From: JANWWM01 sp046719715
Lineage (GTDB): Bacteria; Bacteroidota; Chlorobiia; Chlorobiales; Thermochlorobacteraceae
Assembly (NCBI GenBank): GCA_046719715.1
Contig: JBDNCJ010000001.1
Coordinates: forward strand, 87,699 to 151,698
Length of the DNA stretch: 64,000 bases
Reading direction: 5' to 3'
Shown here: piece by piece, positions 26,484-34,239 of the stretch
Position numbering within the stretch: position 1 is the first letter of the stretch
Layout of the letters: the number at the start of each line of letters is the position of its first letter
Program-made: the position numbers and the translations under genes
The notes under the pieces: model-generated
What the model saw: only the letters and a program-made list of their open reading frames with translations
The model's database searches: none
What the model was told of the DNA's origin: nothing

Positions 26484-27329
26484 ATGGCGGTTAGAAAATT
26501 AAGACCAGTAACACCGGGAACGCGATTTGCATCGTATCCTTCGTTTGAAGAAATCACGAAAAAAGAACCTGAAAAAAGTTTGATTGTGCCGCTCAAAAAG
26601 ACGGGCGGACGCAATAATCTCGGTCGGGTTACCTCGCGCGGCATGGGCGGAGGCGCGAAACGCTTCTATCGCCTCATTGATTTCAAGCGCGATAAAGAAA
26701 TGAACGCAACCGTCGAAGCCATTGAATATGACCCGAATCGCTCGGCGCGCATTGCATTGCTCAAATACGAAGACGGTGAGAAACGATATATTCTCGCTCC
26801 AAACGGCACAAAAGTCGGCGATAAAATTGAATGCGGCGACGGCGCAGACATCAAAACCGGCAATGCCCTGCGATTGAAGTTCATTCCTGTCGGCACGGAA
26901 ATCCATAGCATTGAGCTAAAAGCAGGAAAAGGCGCGCAGTTAGCCCGCAGCGCAGGGGCATTCGCAACACTTGCGGCAAAAGAAGGAAGTTATGCAACGC
27001 TGAAAATGCCGTCGGGCGAAATTCGAAAAGTAAGAATCGAGTGCAAAGCCACGATTGGCGTGGTCGGAAACTTGGAACACGAAAACATCTCGCTTGGAAA
27101 AGCGGGTCGCTCGCGATGGCTGGGCATTCGCCCGATTACGCGCGGCATGGCACGCAATCCCGTCGACCACCCAATGGGCGGCGGCGCAGGTAAATCAAAA
27201 TCCGGCGGCGGTCGTCAGCATCCTGAATCGCCATGGGGACAAAAAGCTAAAGGCTTAAAGACAAGACGCGGAAAGAAATCATCCTCGAAACTCATCGTCA
27301 GAGACCGTCGAGCTAAGAAACAAGACTAA
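26484..27329 (+). CDS. rplB: 50S ribosomal protein L2
   Basis: L2 (281 residues) supports subunit association and the peptidyl transferase centre. It shows the RNA-binding SH3/OB region (RNNLGRVTSRGMGGGAKRFY), then KAGRSRWLGIRPITRGMARN and the conserved NPVDHPMGGG loop with its essential histidine. It is 39 bp after rplW and 25 bp before rpsS. Confidence 0.98.
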   Translation: MAVRKLRPVTPGTRFASYPSFEEITKKEPEKSLIVPLKKTGGRNNLGRVTSRGMGGGAKRFYRLIDFKRDKEMNATVEAIEYDPNRSARIALLKYEDGEKRYILAPNGTKVGDKIECGDGADIKTGNALRLKFIPVGTEIHSIELKAGKGAQLARSAGAFATLAAKEGSYATLKMPSGEIRKVRIECKATIGVVGNLEHENISLGKAGRSRWLGIRPITRGMARNPVDHPMGGGAGKSKSGGGRQHPESPWGQKAKGLKTRRGKKSSSKLIVRDRRAKKQD

Positions 27330-27354
27330 ACAATAAGGTAACCACTTTTAAGCA

Positions 27355-27648
27355 ATGCCACGCTCACTCAAAAAAGGTCCGTTCGTTCAAGATCGACTCT
27401 TGGATAGAATTACAGAAATGAATGAAAAGGGACAGAAAAAAGTCCTTAAAACATGGTCGCGTGCTTCAATGATAACGCCAGACTTTGTCGGACACACAAT
27501 TGCCGTCCATAATGGCAAAACGCATATTCCCGTATATGTCTCGGAAAATATGGTTGGACATAAGTTCGGAGAATTCGCACCAACCCGCACATTTAGGGGG
27601 CATTCGGGAGCAAAAGAAAAAGGGGCTTCTGCACCCGGCAAAAAGTAA
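27355..27648 (+). CDS. rpsS: 30S ribosomal protein S19
   Basis: S19 (97 residues) is in the 30S head and contacts the A-site finger. PRSLKKGPFVQDRLLDRI, TWSRASMITPDFVGHTIAVH and VGHKFGEFAPTRTFRGHSG are the standard blocks. It is 16 bp before rplV, with a GGAGG ribosome site in the gap. Confidence 0.98.
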   Translation: MPRSLKKGPFVQDRLLDRITEMNEKGQKKVLKTWSRASMITPDFVGHTIAVHNGKTHIPVYVSENMVGHKFGEFAPTRTFRGHSGAKEKGASAPGKK

Positions 27649-27664
27649 CGGAGGAAAAACGATT

Positions 27665-28075
27665 ATGAGCGTTAGAAAAAGAGAAGTGGCAACGGCGAAA
27701 AAAGAAAAACGCGCCAAAGACACCAAAGTGCGTGCCGTTCAGCGCAATACACCAACCTCGCCGCGAAAAATGCGTCTCGTCGTAGACCTTGTGCGCGGCA
27801 AAAACGTCGGTGAAGCACAAGCGATCTTGCAAAACTCAACAAAGCATGCCGCAAGAACCGTCCTCCGCACGCTGAAGTCTGCTGTGTCTAATTATCTGCA
27901 AAAACACAGCGACCGACAAGTGAACGAAGAACGCCTGTTCGTTACCGAAGCCTTCGTCGACGGCGGCGTAACGCTCAAGCGTATGCTCCCCGCACCGATG
28001 GGAAGAGCCTACCGAATGAGAAAACGCTCCAACCACCTCACGATTGTGGTTGATGAAAAACGAATCAAATCTTGA
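27665..28075 (+). CDS. rplV: 50S ribosomal protein L22
   Basis: L22 (136 residues) lines the exit tunnel with a beta-hairpin. The core reads NTPTSPRKMRLVVDLVRGKN, then the tunnel hairpin LKRMLPAPMGRAYRMRKRSN. A Lys-rich N-terminal extension of about 25 residues (SVRKREVATAKKEKRAKD) precedes the usual start. The ATG at 27665 is chosen because a GGAGG site lies just upstream; a longer frame would overlap rpsS. Confidence 0.95.
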   Translation: MSVRKREVATAKKEKRAKDTKVRAVQRNTPTSPRKMRLVVDLVRGKNVGEAQAILQNSTKHAARTVLRTLKSAVSNYLQKHSDRQVNEERLFVTEAFVDGGVTLKRMLPAPMGRAYRMRKRSNHLTIVVDEKRIKS

Positions 28076-28098
28076 TAATTTCTTGACGCACTAACTCG

Positions 28099-28944
28099 AT
28101 GGGACAGAAAGTAAATCCAAACGGTTTCAGACTCGGTATCATTAAAGACTGGGATTCGCGCTGGTATGACGCGGGCGGCAACGTGGCCGAAAAAATTAAA
28201 GAAGACCGCCTTATTCGCGAATACGTCACAACGCGCTTGAAGCGTCAAAAAGCGGGCGTGTCGAAAGTCGTTATTGAGCGCACAACGAAAAATATCAAAC
28301 TCTACATTTACGCGGCACGACCTGGTGCGGTTGTCGGAAAGAGCGGCGAAGAAATCAATACGCTCGGTCAAGAACTCGGCAAACTCACGAAGAAAGACAT
28401 AAAAATCGACGTGATTGAAATCAAGAAGCCTGAACTTGACGCACAACTTGTCGGAGACAACATTGCCGCGCAACTTGAAGGTCGTGTGTCGTTTCGCCGT
28501 GCGATGAAACAAGCCATGCAACAAGCAAATCGTGCGGGTGCGGAAGGCATTCGCGTTCAAGTCTCTGGTCGCTTGGGCGGTGCGGAAATCGCCCGTATGG
28601 AGCAATATCGCGAAGGCAAAGTGCCGCTTCATACCTTACGCGCCAACATTGATTATGCGCAATCCACCGCCTTCACCATCACAGGCACCGTCGGGATTAA
28701 AGTTTGGATATACAAAGGAGAAGTGTTGGTGCAACGCATTGATTCGATTGAAGAAGAAGAGCGTCAAAAAGTGAAAGATCGTAGAGAAAATCAACGCAAT
28801 CGCGGCGGACGCGGAGACAATCGCCGAGACGGACGCGGCGGCGACGGGCGCGGAGACAGTCGTAGACGTCGACGCAAACCGAGTTCAAGACCTCAACAAG
28901 GCGGCGGCGACGCCCCGTCTGCCTCGCAAGAACCTGCTGAATAA
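28099..28944 (+). CDS. rpsC: 30S ribosomal protein S3 with RG-rich tail
   Basis: S3 (281 residues) forms the mRNA entry pore and has helicase activity. The KH domain is clear (ARPGAVVGKSGEEINTLGQE), as are VSGRLGGAEIARMEQYREGK and the terminal domain. From about residue 226 the protein continues into a disordered Arg/Gly/Asp tail (NRGGRGDNRRDGRGGDGRGD), about 50 residues longer than E. coli S3. It lies 23 bp after rplV and 62 bp before rplP. Confidence 0.97.
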   Translation: MGQKVNPNGFRLGIIKDWDSRWYDAGGNVAEKIKEDRLIREYVTTRLKRQKAGVSKVVIERTTKNIKLYIYAARPGAVVGKSGEEINTLGQELGKLTKKDIKIDVIEIKKPELDAQLVGDNIAAQLEGRVSFRRAMKQAMQQANRAGAEGIRVQVSGRLGGAEIARMEQYREGKVPLHTLRANIDYAQSTAFTITGTVGIKVWIYKGEVLVQRIDSIEEEERQKVKDRRENQRNRGGRGDNRRDGRGGDGRGDSRRRRRKPSSRPQQGGGDAPSASQEPAE

Positions 28945-29006
28945 ACGCATATACGCGAATCAAACTTTCTATAAAGGAAATTCTTAACGCATAGGAGACT
29001 TCAACG

Positions 29007-29441
29007 ATGCTGATGCCAAAGCGCGTGAAATATCGCAAAACGCAACGCGGCAAAATGAAAGGCAATGAAACCAGAGGAACGAACGTAGACTTCGGTTCTT
29101 TCGGGCTCAAAGCACTTGAACAAGCATGGATTACGAGCCGCCAAATCGAAGCCGCTCGCGTCGCTATGAACCGTTTTATGAAGCGCGATGGAAAAGTATG
29201 GATTCGTATTTTTCCCGACAAACCTGTAACCAAGAAGCCCGCTGAAACACGAATGGGAAGTGGAAAAGGCGCGCCTGAATTTTGGGTCGCTGTCGTTAAA
29301 CCCGGTCGCATTATGTTCGAAGCAGACGGAATTCCGAAAGCAACTGCTGAAGAAGCGTTCCGCCTTGCCGCCGCGAAACTTCCCATCAAAACGAAGTTTG
29401 TTACGCGACCAGACTACGAAGCCGTAGAAGTCAAAAAGTAA
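29007..29441 (+). CDS. rplP: 50S ribosomal protein L16
   Basis: L16 (144 residues) helps place the A-site tRNA acceptor end. It opens MLMPKRVKYRKTQRGKMKG and contains FGLKALEQAWITSRQIEAAR and ETRMGSGKGAPEFWVAVVKP. It is 62 bp after rpsC with a clear GGAGAC site before the ATG. Confidence 0.98.
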   Translation: MLMPKRVKYRKTQRGKMKGNETRGTNVDFGSFGLKALEQAWITSRQIEAARVAMNRFMKRDGKVWIRIFPDKPVTKKPAETRMGSGKGAPEFWVAVVKPGRIMFEADGIPKATAEEAFRLAAAKLPIKTKFVTRPDYEAVEVKK

Positions 29442-29466
29442 TATGAACCGCTAAAGGGGAAAAGAG

Positions 29467-29685
29467 ATGAAGAAACACGAAATCGCCGCGCTCTCACCAG
29501 AAGAGATGAAAAAGCAAATCGGTGAAATGAAACAGCGCATCGCCGACACAAAATTCAACTTGGCTTTTGAACCGCCGCAAAACCCGATGATTGTCCGCAA
29601 TATGCGCAGAGACATTGCGCGCATGAAAACGGCACTGAACCAACAAAAAGCAAAAGCGGCAAAGCCTCAATCCGAAAAGAACTAA
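29467..29685 (+). CDS. rpmC: 50S ribosomal protein L29
   Basis: L29 (72 residues), a two-helix protein at the tunnel exit next to L23. KKHEIAALSPEEMKKQIGEM and the second helix VRNMRRDIARMKTALNQQK match the family. It lies 25 bp after rplP and 14 bp before rpsQ. Confidence 0.95.
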   Translation: MKKHEIAALSPEEMKKQIGEMKQRIADTKFNLAFEPPQNPMIVRNMRRDIARMKTALNQQKAKAAKPQSEKN

Positions 29686-29699
29686 AACGAGTCTGAACG

Positions 29700-29987
29700 A
29701 TGTCAGAAACACAAACTATTACGCCTGAAGTCGCCACAAAAAAGATTGTGCGTGAAAAAGTGGGAAAAGTCGTGAGCAATAAAATGCAAAAAAGCATTGT
29801 CGTTGCCATTGAACGCCGTGAACAGCACCCCATTTACAAGAAATTCATGAAAAAGACGACGAAAATCATGGCGCACGATGAAAAAAATGAAGCAGGGATT
29901 GGCGACACGGTGCGCATCTCCGAATTCAGACCAATAAGCAAACGCAAGAGTTGGAAGCTTGTTGAAATTGTTGAGAAAGCTAAGTAA
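29700..29987 (+). CDS. rpsQ: 30S ribosomal protein S17
   Basis: S17 (95 residues), an OB-fold protein binding 16S rRNA helix 11. The core is EKVGKVVSNKMQKSIVVAIE, HPIYKKFMKKTTKIMAHDEK and GDTVRISEFRPISKRKSWKL. About 15 extra N-terminal residues (SETQTITPEVATKKI) precede it. An 82-bp gap with a 12-nt tandem repeat follows before rplN. Confidence 0.96.
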   Translation: MSETQTITPEVATKKIVREKVGKVVSNKMQKSIVVAIERREQHPIYKKFMKKTTKIMAHDEKNEAGIGDTVRISEFRPISKRKSWKLVEIVEKAK

Positions 29988-30012
29988 TTACAATGAATCA
30001 CGAGCCGCTTGT

Positions 30013-30036
30013 AAAACTTGTTAGAAAACTTGTTAG
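30013..30036. repeat. 12-nt tandem repeat upstream of rplN
   Basis: AAAACTTGTTAG occurs twice head to tail in the rpsQ-rplN gap. It is one of eight such short tandem duplications in spacers of the window. Confidence 0.85.
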
Positions 30037-30069
30037 AATAAAGGCGGTTGTAAAATCGATAAACGACTT

Positions 30070-30438
30070 ATGATTCAGAACGAAACAAATTTAGTGGTTG
30101 CCGATAACAGCGGCGCAAAAAAAGTTCGCGTTATCCATGTGCCGGGCGGAACGCACCGCCGTTATGCCGGAATCGGCGACGTCGTCGTCGTCTCGGTCAA
30201 AGCCGCAATTCCCGGTGGAACCGTCAAAAAGAAAGACGTCTCGCGGGCGGTCGTTGTACGCACAAAAAAAGAATTTCGTCGCAAAGACGGCACTTATATC
30301 CGCTTTGACGAAAACGCCGTCGTGCTCATCAACGCTCAAGGCGAGCCGAAGGGCACGCGCATTTTTGGACCGATTGCCAGAGAGTTGCGCGACAAGCAGT
30401 ACATGAAAATCATCTCTCTTGCGCCAGAAGTACTCTGA
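30070..30438 (+). CDS. rplN: 50S ribosomal protein L14
   Basis: L14 (122 residues) forms part of an intersubunit bridge. It starts MIQNETNLVVADNSGAKKV and has VVSVKAAIPGGTVKKKDV and the C-terminal GPIARELRDKQYMKIISLAPEVL. It is followed not by rplX directly but by a separate tRNA-Gly unit. Confidence 0.98.
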   Translation: MIQNETNLVVADNSGAKKVRVIHVPGGTHRRYAGIGDVVVVSVKAAIPGGTVKKKDVSRAVVVRTKKEFRRKDGTYIRFDENAVVLINAQGEPKGTRIFGPIARELRDKQYMKIISLAPEVL

Positions 30439-30460
30439 GTAAAAAAAGCGAAAAGGAGTG

Positions 30461-30490
30461 TTGAAAAATCAAACACCTTTCGTATTTTTG
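30461..30490 (+). promoter_or_regulatory. Promoter of tRNA-Gly
   Basis: TTG at 30461-30463, 19 nt, then TATTTTTG at 30483-30490, 30 bp upstream of the tRNA. This is a full match to the TTG-N19-TAnnTTTG pattern. The region just upstream can also fold into an imperfect hairpin running into the same T-run, so it might also terminate rplN transcripts. Confidence 0.75.
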
Positions 30491-30520
30491 CGACCCGTTT
30501 TTAATGAACAGGTAAGCCAA

Positions 30521-30593
30521 GCGGAAGTAACTCAGCTGGTAGAGTCACAGCCTTCCAAGCTGTTGGTCGCGGGTTCGAGTCCCGTCTTCCGCT
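30521..30593 (+). tRNA. tRNA-Gly (anticodon TCC)
   Basis: A 73-nt cloverleaf: acceptor GCGGAAG pairs with CTTCCGC, the discriminator base is U, the T arm is GCGGGTTCGAGTCCCGT, and the anticodon loop centres on TCC (CTTCCAA). CCA is not encoded. It reads glycine GGA codons (and GGG by wobble). It sits between rplN and rplX with its own promoter and terminator. Confidence 0.97.
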
Positions 30594-30605
30594 CAAAAAG
30601 AAAAA

Positions 30606-30654
30606 TGCGTCAATCTTCACTCTAAGCGCGACGTGAGGTTGACGCAAAATTTTT
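30606..30654 (+). terminator. Terminator of tRNA-Gly
   Basis: Stem of 14-15 bp with one bulge (TGCGTCAA at 30606-30613 pairing with TTGACGCA at 30639-30646, extended inward by TTCAC/GTGAG), then AAATTTTT. It starts 12 bp after the tRNA. Confidence 0.8.
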
Positions 30655-30722
30655 CTCAAAAGTAAAAGACTCAAAAAAAGTAGAGCGAAGCGAAACTTTC
30701 AAAGCGAAAACACTCAAAGACT

Positions 30723-30965
30723 ATGAAATTGGGAAATAAGCCTACAAAGATGCACGTGAAGAAAAACGACAACGTTCAAGTGTTGACGGGAAACGATAAA
30801 GGCAAGACAGGCAAAATCCTGCGCGTTTTTCCCGACCGAAATCGCGTGATTGTTGAAGGCGTCAATCTTCGCAAGCGACACACACGACCAAACAAAAATC
30901 AGCCGCAAGGCGCAATCGTCGAGCGCGAAATGCCGATTCACGCCTCAAATGTCAAAAAAGTTTGA
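30723..30965 (+). CDS. rplX: 50S ribosomal protein L24
   Basis: L24 (80 residues) starts 50S assembly and sits by the tunnel exit. The KOW motif is clear (VQVLTGNDKGKTGKILRVFP), followed by VIVEGVNLRKRHTRPNKNQP. Because the tRNA-Gly terminator lies upstream, transcription must read through or start in the 68-bp gap before it; I see no good promoter there. Confidence 0.97.
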   Translation: MKLGNKPTKMHVKKNDNVQVLTGNDKGKTGKILRVFPDRNRVIVEGVNLRKRHTRPNKNQPQGAIVEREMPIHASNVKKV

Positions 30966-31027
30966 ACTAACGAATCAACTCAAATAGGAAACGACAAAGA
31001 CCGTTTCCGCTAAATTGAACCGAGATA

Positions 31028-31663
31028 ATGGCACAAAAAGAGCAAAAAAAAGGTAAGAAAAAGGAAGTAGAAGCGACCGCCAAAGCGAACGTAGATTATT
31101 CACATCTTCCGACTCCAAAACCGAGACTACACGAAAAATATCGAAGTGAAGTGGTTAAGAAGTTGATGGAGCAGTTCAAGTATGACAACGTCATGATGGT
31201 GCCGAAACTCAAAAAAATCAGCATCAACATCGGCGTAGGTCAAGCCTCGCAAGACCCGAAACTTATGGAAATCGCAGTCAAAGAATTAATGACAATTTCA
31301 GGTCAGAAACCCGAAGTGCGTAAATCAAAAAAAGCGATTTCAAACTTTAAATTGCGCGAAAACCAACCAATCGGATGCCGAGTAACGCTGCGCCGTGAAA
31401 AAATGTATGAGTTTATGGACCGATTGATTTCGCTGGCAATCCCGCGCATTCGCGACTTCAAAGGTGTGAGCGACAGCAGTTTTGACGGACGCGGAAACTA
31501 TACGCTGGGCGTAAAAGAGCAAATCATTTTCCCTGAAATTGATATCGATAAAGTCAATCGCATTTCAGGTATGGACATCACATTTGTTACAACGGCGAAA
31601 ACCGACGAGGAATCCTACGCGCTCCTCAAAGAAATGGGAATGCCGTTTAAGAAAAGAAACTAA
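31028..31663 (+). CDS. rplE: 50S ribosomal protein L5 with N-terminal extension
   Basis: L5 (211 residues) binds 5S rRNA and contacts P-site tRNA. The core starts at LHEKYRSEVVKKLMEQFKYD and has KISINIGVGQASQDPKLM, GQKPEVRKSKKAISNFKLRE and GCRVTLRREKMYEFMDRL. About 30 Lys-rich residues (AQKEQKKGKKKEVEATAKAN) precede the usual start; the ATG at 31028 is the only one that leaves the core complete in this frame. Confidence 0.96.
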   Translation: MAQKEQKKGKKKEVEATAKANVDYSHLPTPKPRLHEKYRSEVVKKLMEQFKYDNVMMVPKLKKISINIGVGQASQDPKLMEIAVKELMTISGQKPEVRKSKKAISNFKLRENQPIGCRVTLRREKMYEFMDRLISLAIPRIRDFKGVSDSSFDGRGNYTLGVKEQIIFPEIDIDKVNRISGMDITFVTTAKTDEESYALLKEMGMPFKKRN

Positions 31664-31676
31664 TCAAGTCAAAAAT

Positions 31677-31964
31677 ATGGCAAAGACAAGTGTCGTAGTT
31701 CGCAATGAAAAGCGCAAGGTAATCGTTGAACGTTATGCCGCATTGCGAGAAGAGTTAAAGAAGAAAGCCGCAGCGGGCGACGAATCCGCGGCACGCAAAC
31801 TTCGCGAATTGCCGCGCAACAGTTCGGCGACGCGCGTTCGCAATCGATGCAACCTGACCGGCAGACCGCGCGGCGTGTATGCAGAGTTTGGGTTGTGCCG
31901 CCACCAATTCCGAGACCTTGCGCTCGCGGGCAAAATTCCCGGCGTGAAAAAAGCCAGTTGGTAA
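31677..31964 (+). CDS. rpsN: 30S ribosomal protein S14 (zinc-free type)
   Basis: S14 (95 residues) in the 30S head. It begins AKTSVVVRNEKRKVIVERYA and ends with GLCRHQFRDLALAGKIPGVKKASW. It lacks the CxxC pairs of zinc-binding S14, having single cysteines at RNRCNLTGRPRG and GLCRHQ, so it is the zinc-independent form. The ATG at 31677 lies 13 bp after rplE. Confidence 0.96.
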   Translation: MAKTSVVVRNEKRKVIVERYAALREELKKKAAAGDESAARKLRELPRNSSATRVRNRCNLTGRPRGVYAEFGLCRHQFRDLALAGKIPGVKKASW

Positions 31965-32055
31965 TCCAGTAAATTTCATTCAACGCTTGTGGACCGCCGC
32001 AACCGAGTGGTGTCGGGAGCAGGAACGCACAAGATAATTTTAATTTTCAACCAAA

Positions 32056-32451
32056 ATGCCTGTTACAGATCCTATCGCGGACTATTTGACGCGAATCCGC
32101 AACGCTGCAAAAGCCAAGCACAAAACCGTAGATGTGCCGCAATCCAAATTGAAAGAAAACATTTCCAAACTGCTCAAAGACAAAGGGTATATCAAAGATT
32201 ACTCTGTTGTTACAGCAGAAAAATTCCCCGTTCTGCGCGTCCAACTTCGCTACCTCTCAAACGGAGAACACGCGATTAAAGAAATCTCTCGCGTCAGCAC
32301 GCCCGGACGCCGCGTCTATGAAGGAAAAAACATCAAAAGATATTTAAGCGGACTTGGACTGTCGGTTGTATCGACATCAAAGGGGCTAATGACGGATAAA
32401 GAAGCACGCGCCGCAGGCATTGGCGGTGAAGTTCTTTTCCGTATTCACTAA
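32056..32451 (+). CDS. rpsH: 30S ribosomal protein S8
   Basis: S8 (131 residues) binds the central domain of 16S rRNA. It starts PVTDPIADYLTRIRNAAKAK and ends with the conserved STSKGLMTDKEARAAGIGGE and VLFRIH. In E. coli S8 represses the spc operon at rplE; nothing here shows whether this is kept. It is 91 bp after rpsN. Confidence 0.98.
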   Translation: MPVTDPIADYLTRIRNAAKAKHKTVDVPQSKLKENISKLLKDKGYIKDYSVVTAEKFPVLRVQLRYLSNGEHAIKEISRVSTPGRRVYEGKNIKRYLSGLGLSVVSTSKGLMTDKEARAAGIGGEVLFRIH

Positions 32452-32478
32452 CCGAAATTGTTGGAAGGAGCAAGACGA

Positions 32479-33018
32479 ATGTCAAGAATTGGAAAAAAGC
32501 CGATTGCGATTCTCAAAGGCGTAAAAGTTGAAGTAAAAGATGGAAAAATCGTTGTTTCCGGTCCGAAGGGACAGCTCGAGGAAACCCTGCGCGGAAACAT
32601 CACCATCAAAACGGAAGGCGAAAACGTAAGCGTGGAACGCGGCGATGAAAACAAACAAACGCGTGCGTTGCACGGGTTGTATCGCGCGCTTATCAACAAC
32701 ATGGTTCAAGGTGTTTCACAAGGTTATAGCAGAAAGTTGGAAATCACAGGCGTGGGTTACAAAGCCGAATTAAAGCAAAATTGGTTAGTAATGTCGCTGG
32801 GATACTCTCACCCGATTTTCTTTCGTCCGCCTGAAGGCGTAAAAATTGAAACGCCACAACCTACTAACGTCGTTGTCAGCGGCATCGATAAGCAACTTGT
32901 CGGTGCAGTTGCCGCAAAAATTCGTTCCTTCAAGAAACCCGAACCCTATAAAGGCAAGGGAATTAAGTATGAAGGCGAAAATATCCGTCGTAAAGAAGGT
33001 AAAACGGCTGGTAAGTAA
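32479..33018 (+). CDS. rplF: 50S ribosomal protein L6
   Basis: L6 (179 residues) lies near the factor-binding centre. MSRIGKKPIAILKGVKVEVK opens the first repeat and KPEPYKGKGIKYEGENIRRK closes the second. The ATG at 32479 matches the family start; an in-frame start at 32458 would add seven residues. A GGAGG site (33039 region) follows for rplR. Confidence 0.97.
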   Translation: MSRIGKKPIAILKGVKVEVKDGKIVVSGPKGQLEETLRGNITIKTEGENVSVERGDENKQTRALHGLYRALINNMVQGVSQGYSRKLEITGVGYKAELKQNWLVMSLGYSHPIFFRPPEGVKIETPQPTNVVVSGIDKQLVGAVAAKIRSFKKPEPYKGKGIKYEGENIRRKEGKTAGK

Positions 33019-33074
33019 ATTTTTTAGATGAACAAAGGAGGCGGCAACTATCGCCTCCAAAACTCAAGACGAAG

Positions 33075-33440
33075 ATGAAAGTTCCAGAAAAAATTCAGCG
33101 CAGATTCAAAGTCAAAATGCGCGTTCGCAAAAAAGTAACGGGCACTGCCGAACGTCCTCGCCTCACGGTGTATCGCAGTTTGAATCATATCTACGCCCAA
33201 CTGATCGACGACGACAAAGGCATAACGCTTGCCGCCGCAACAAGCAATAAAAAATCGCTCGAAGGCACTTTCAAAGGAATGAAAAAATCCGAAGTGAGCA
33301 AAAAAGTCGGTGAAATGCTTGCGGAAAACGCCAAAGCAAAAGGGATTACCAAAGTTGTCTTTGACCGCAATGGCTATCAATATCACGGTCGCGTTAAAGC
33401 CTTAGCGGACGGTGCGCGCGAAGGCGGATTAGAATTCTAA
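33075..33440 (+). CDS. rplR: 50S ribosomal protein L18
   Basis: L18 (121 residues) binds 5S rRNA. RVRKKVTGTAERPRLTVYRS, NHIYAQLIDDDKGITLAAAT and VVFDRNGYQYHGRVKALADG are standard. It is 56 bp after rplF and 14 bp before rpsE. Confidence 0.98.
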   Translation: MKVPEKIQRRFKVKMRVRKKVTGTAERPRLTVYRSLNHIYAQLIDDDKGITLAAATSNKKSLEGTFKGMKKSEVSKKVGEMLAENAKAKGITKVVFDRNGYQYHGRVKALADGAREGGLEF

Positions 33441-33454
33441 ACTCAACCAGAGCA

Positions 33455-33973
33455 ATGACAAAACAAGTGCAAAAGAAAGTTAGACCAGGCGAATTGAACT
33501 TGAAAGAAAAATTAGTTCAAGTTAATCGCACTGCAAAAGTCGTCAAAGGCGGAAAGCGTTTCGGATTTAACGCCATCGTCGTCGTCGGCGACGGTGAAGG
33601 ACATGTCGGATATGGACTCGGTAAAGCCAATGAAGTCCAAGACGCGATTGCCAAAGGAACGGAAGATGCAAAGAAAAACGTCTTCAAAGTTCCAGTTATC
33701 AAAGGCACGATTCCGCACCAAGTCTATGTGAAATTTGGTGCAGCGAAAATTTTAATGAAACCCGCCTCTCAAGGAACGGGACTCATCGCTGGCGGTGCTG
33801 TCAGAGCCGTGCTTGAGAGCGCAGGCGTAAGGGACGTGCTGACCAAATCACTTGGCTCTTCTAATCCGCACAACGTTGTTAAAGCCACCGTCAAGGGACT
33901 TTTGAGCCTCTCTGACGGAATCGATGTGGCAACGAGGCGCGGCAAAGCACTTAAAGAAGTGTTTGAAGGCTAA
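33455..33973 (+). CDS. rpsE: 30S ribosomal protein S5
   Basis: S5 (172 residues) helps mRNA unwinding and decoding accuracy. The double-stranded-RNA-binding part reads NRTAKVVKGGKRFGFNAIVV, followed by VGYGLGKANEVQDAIAKG and the C-terminal domain with GLIAGGAVRAVLESAGVRDV. It is 53 bp before rpmD. Confidence 0.98.
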   Translation: MTKQVQKKVRPGELNLKEKLVQVNRTAKVVKGGKRFGFNAIVVVGDGEGHVGYGLGKANEVQDAIAKGTEDAKKNVFKVPVIKGTIPHQVYVKFGAAKILMKPASQGTGLIAGGAVRAVLESAGVRDVLTKSLGSSNPHNVVKATVKGLLSLSDGIDVATRRGKALKEVFEG

Positions 33974-34026
33974 TCATTGACGTTCATCAGTACTATTTCA
34001 CAAGCCATATTCTATCTACAAGTAAT

Positions 34027-34221
34027 ATGTCAGAGACGAAGAAACAACTAAAAATTACGCAGGTCAGAAGCGTGATTCGTTGCACGAAAAATCAAAAAGC
34101 AACGATGAAGTCGCTGAAATTATCTCACCCGAACAATTCAGTGGTGCGCACGGATAGCCCAGCATTGCGCGGTCAACTCAAGTCGGTTGAGCACCTCGTT
34201 AAAGTCGAAGAACTCAACTAA
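34027..34221 (+). CDS. rpmD: 50S ribosomal protein L30
   Basis: L30 (64 residues), a small ferredoxin-like protein. LKITQVRSVIRCTKNQKATM, then KSLKLSHPNNSVVRTDSPAL and RGQLKSVEHLVKVEEL match the family. It lies 18 bp before rplO. Confidence 0.96.
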   Translation: MSETKKQLKITQVRSVIRCTKNQKATMKSLKLSHPNNSVVRTDSPALRGQLKSVEHLVKVEELN

Positions 34222-34239
34222 GGAAAGGATTTTTAGGGA

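Noticed and set aside
28697..29389. A 230-codon open frame on the minus strand
   Set aside because: It spans the rpsC tail and rplP antisense; both sense genes are certain.
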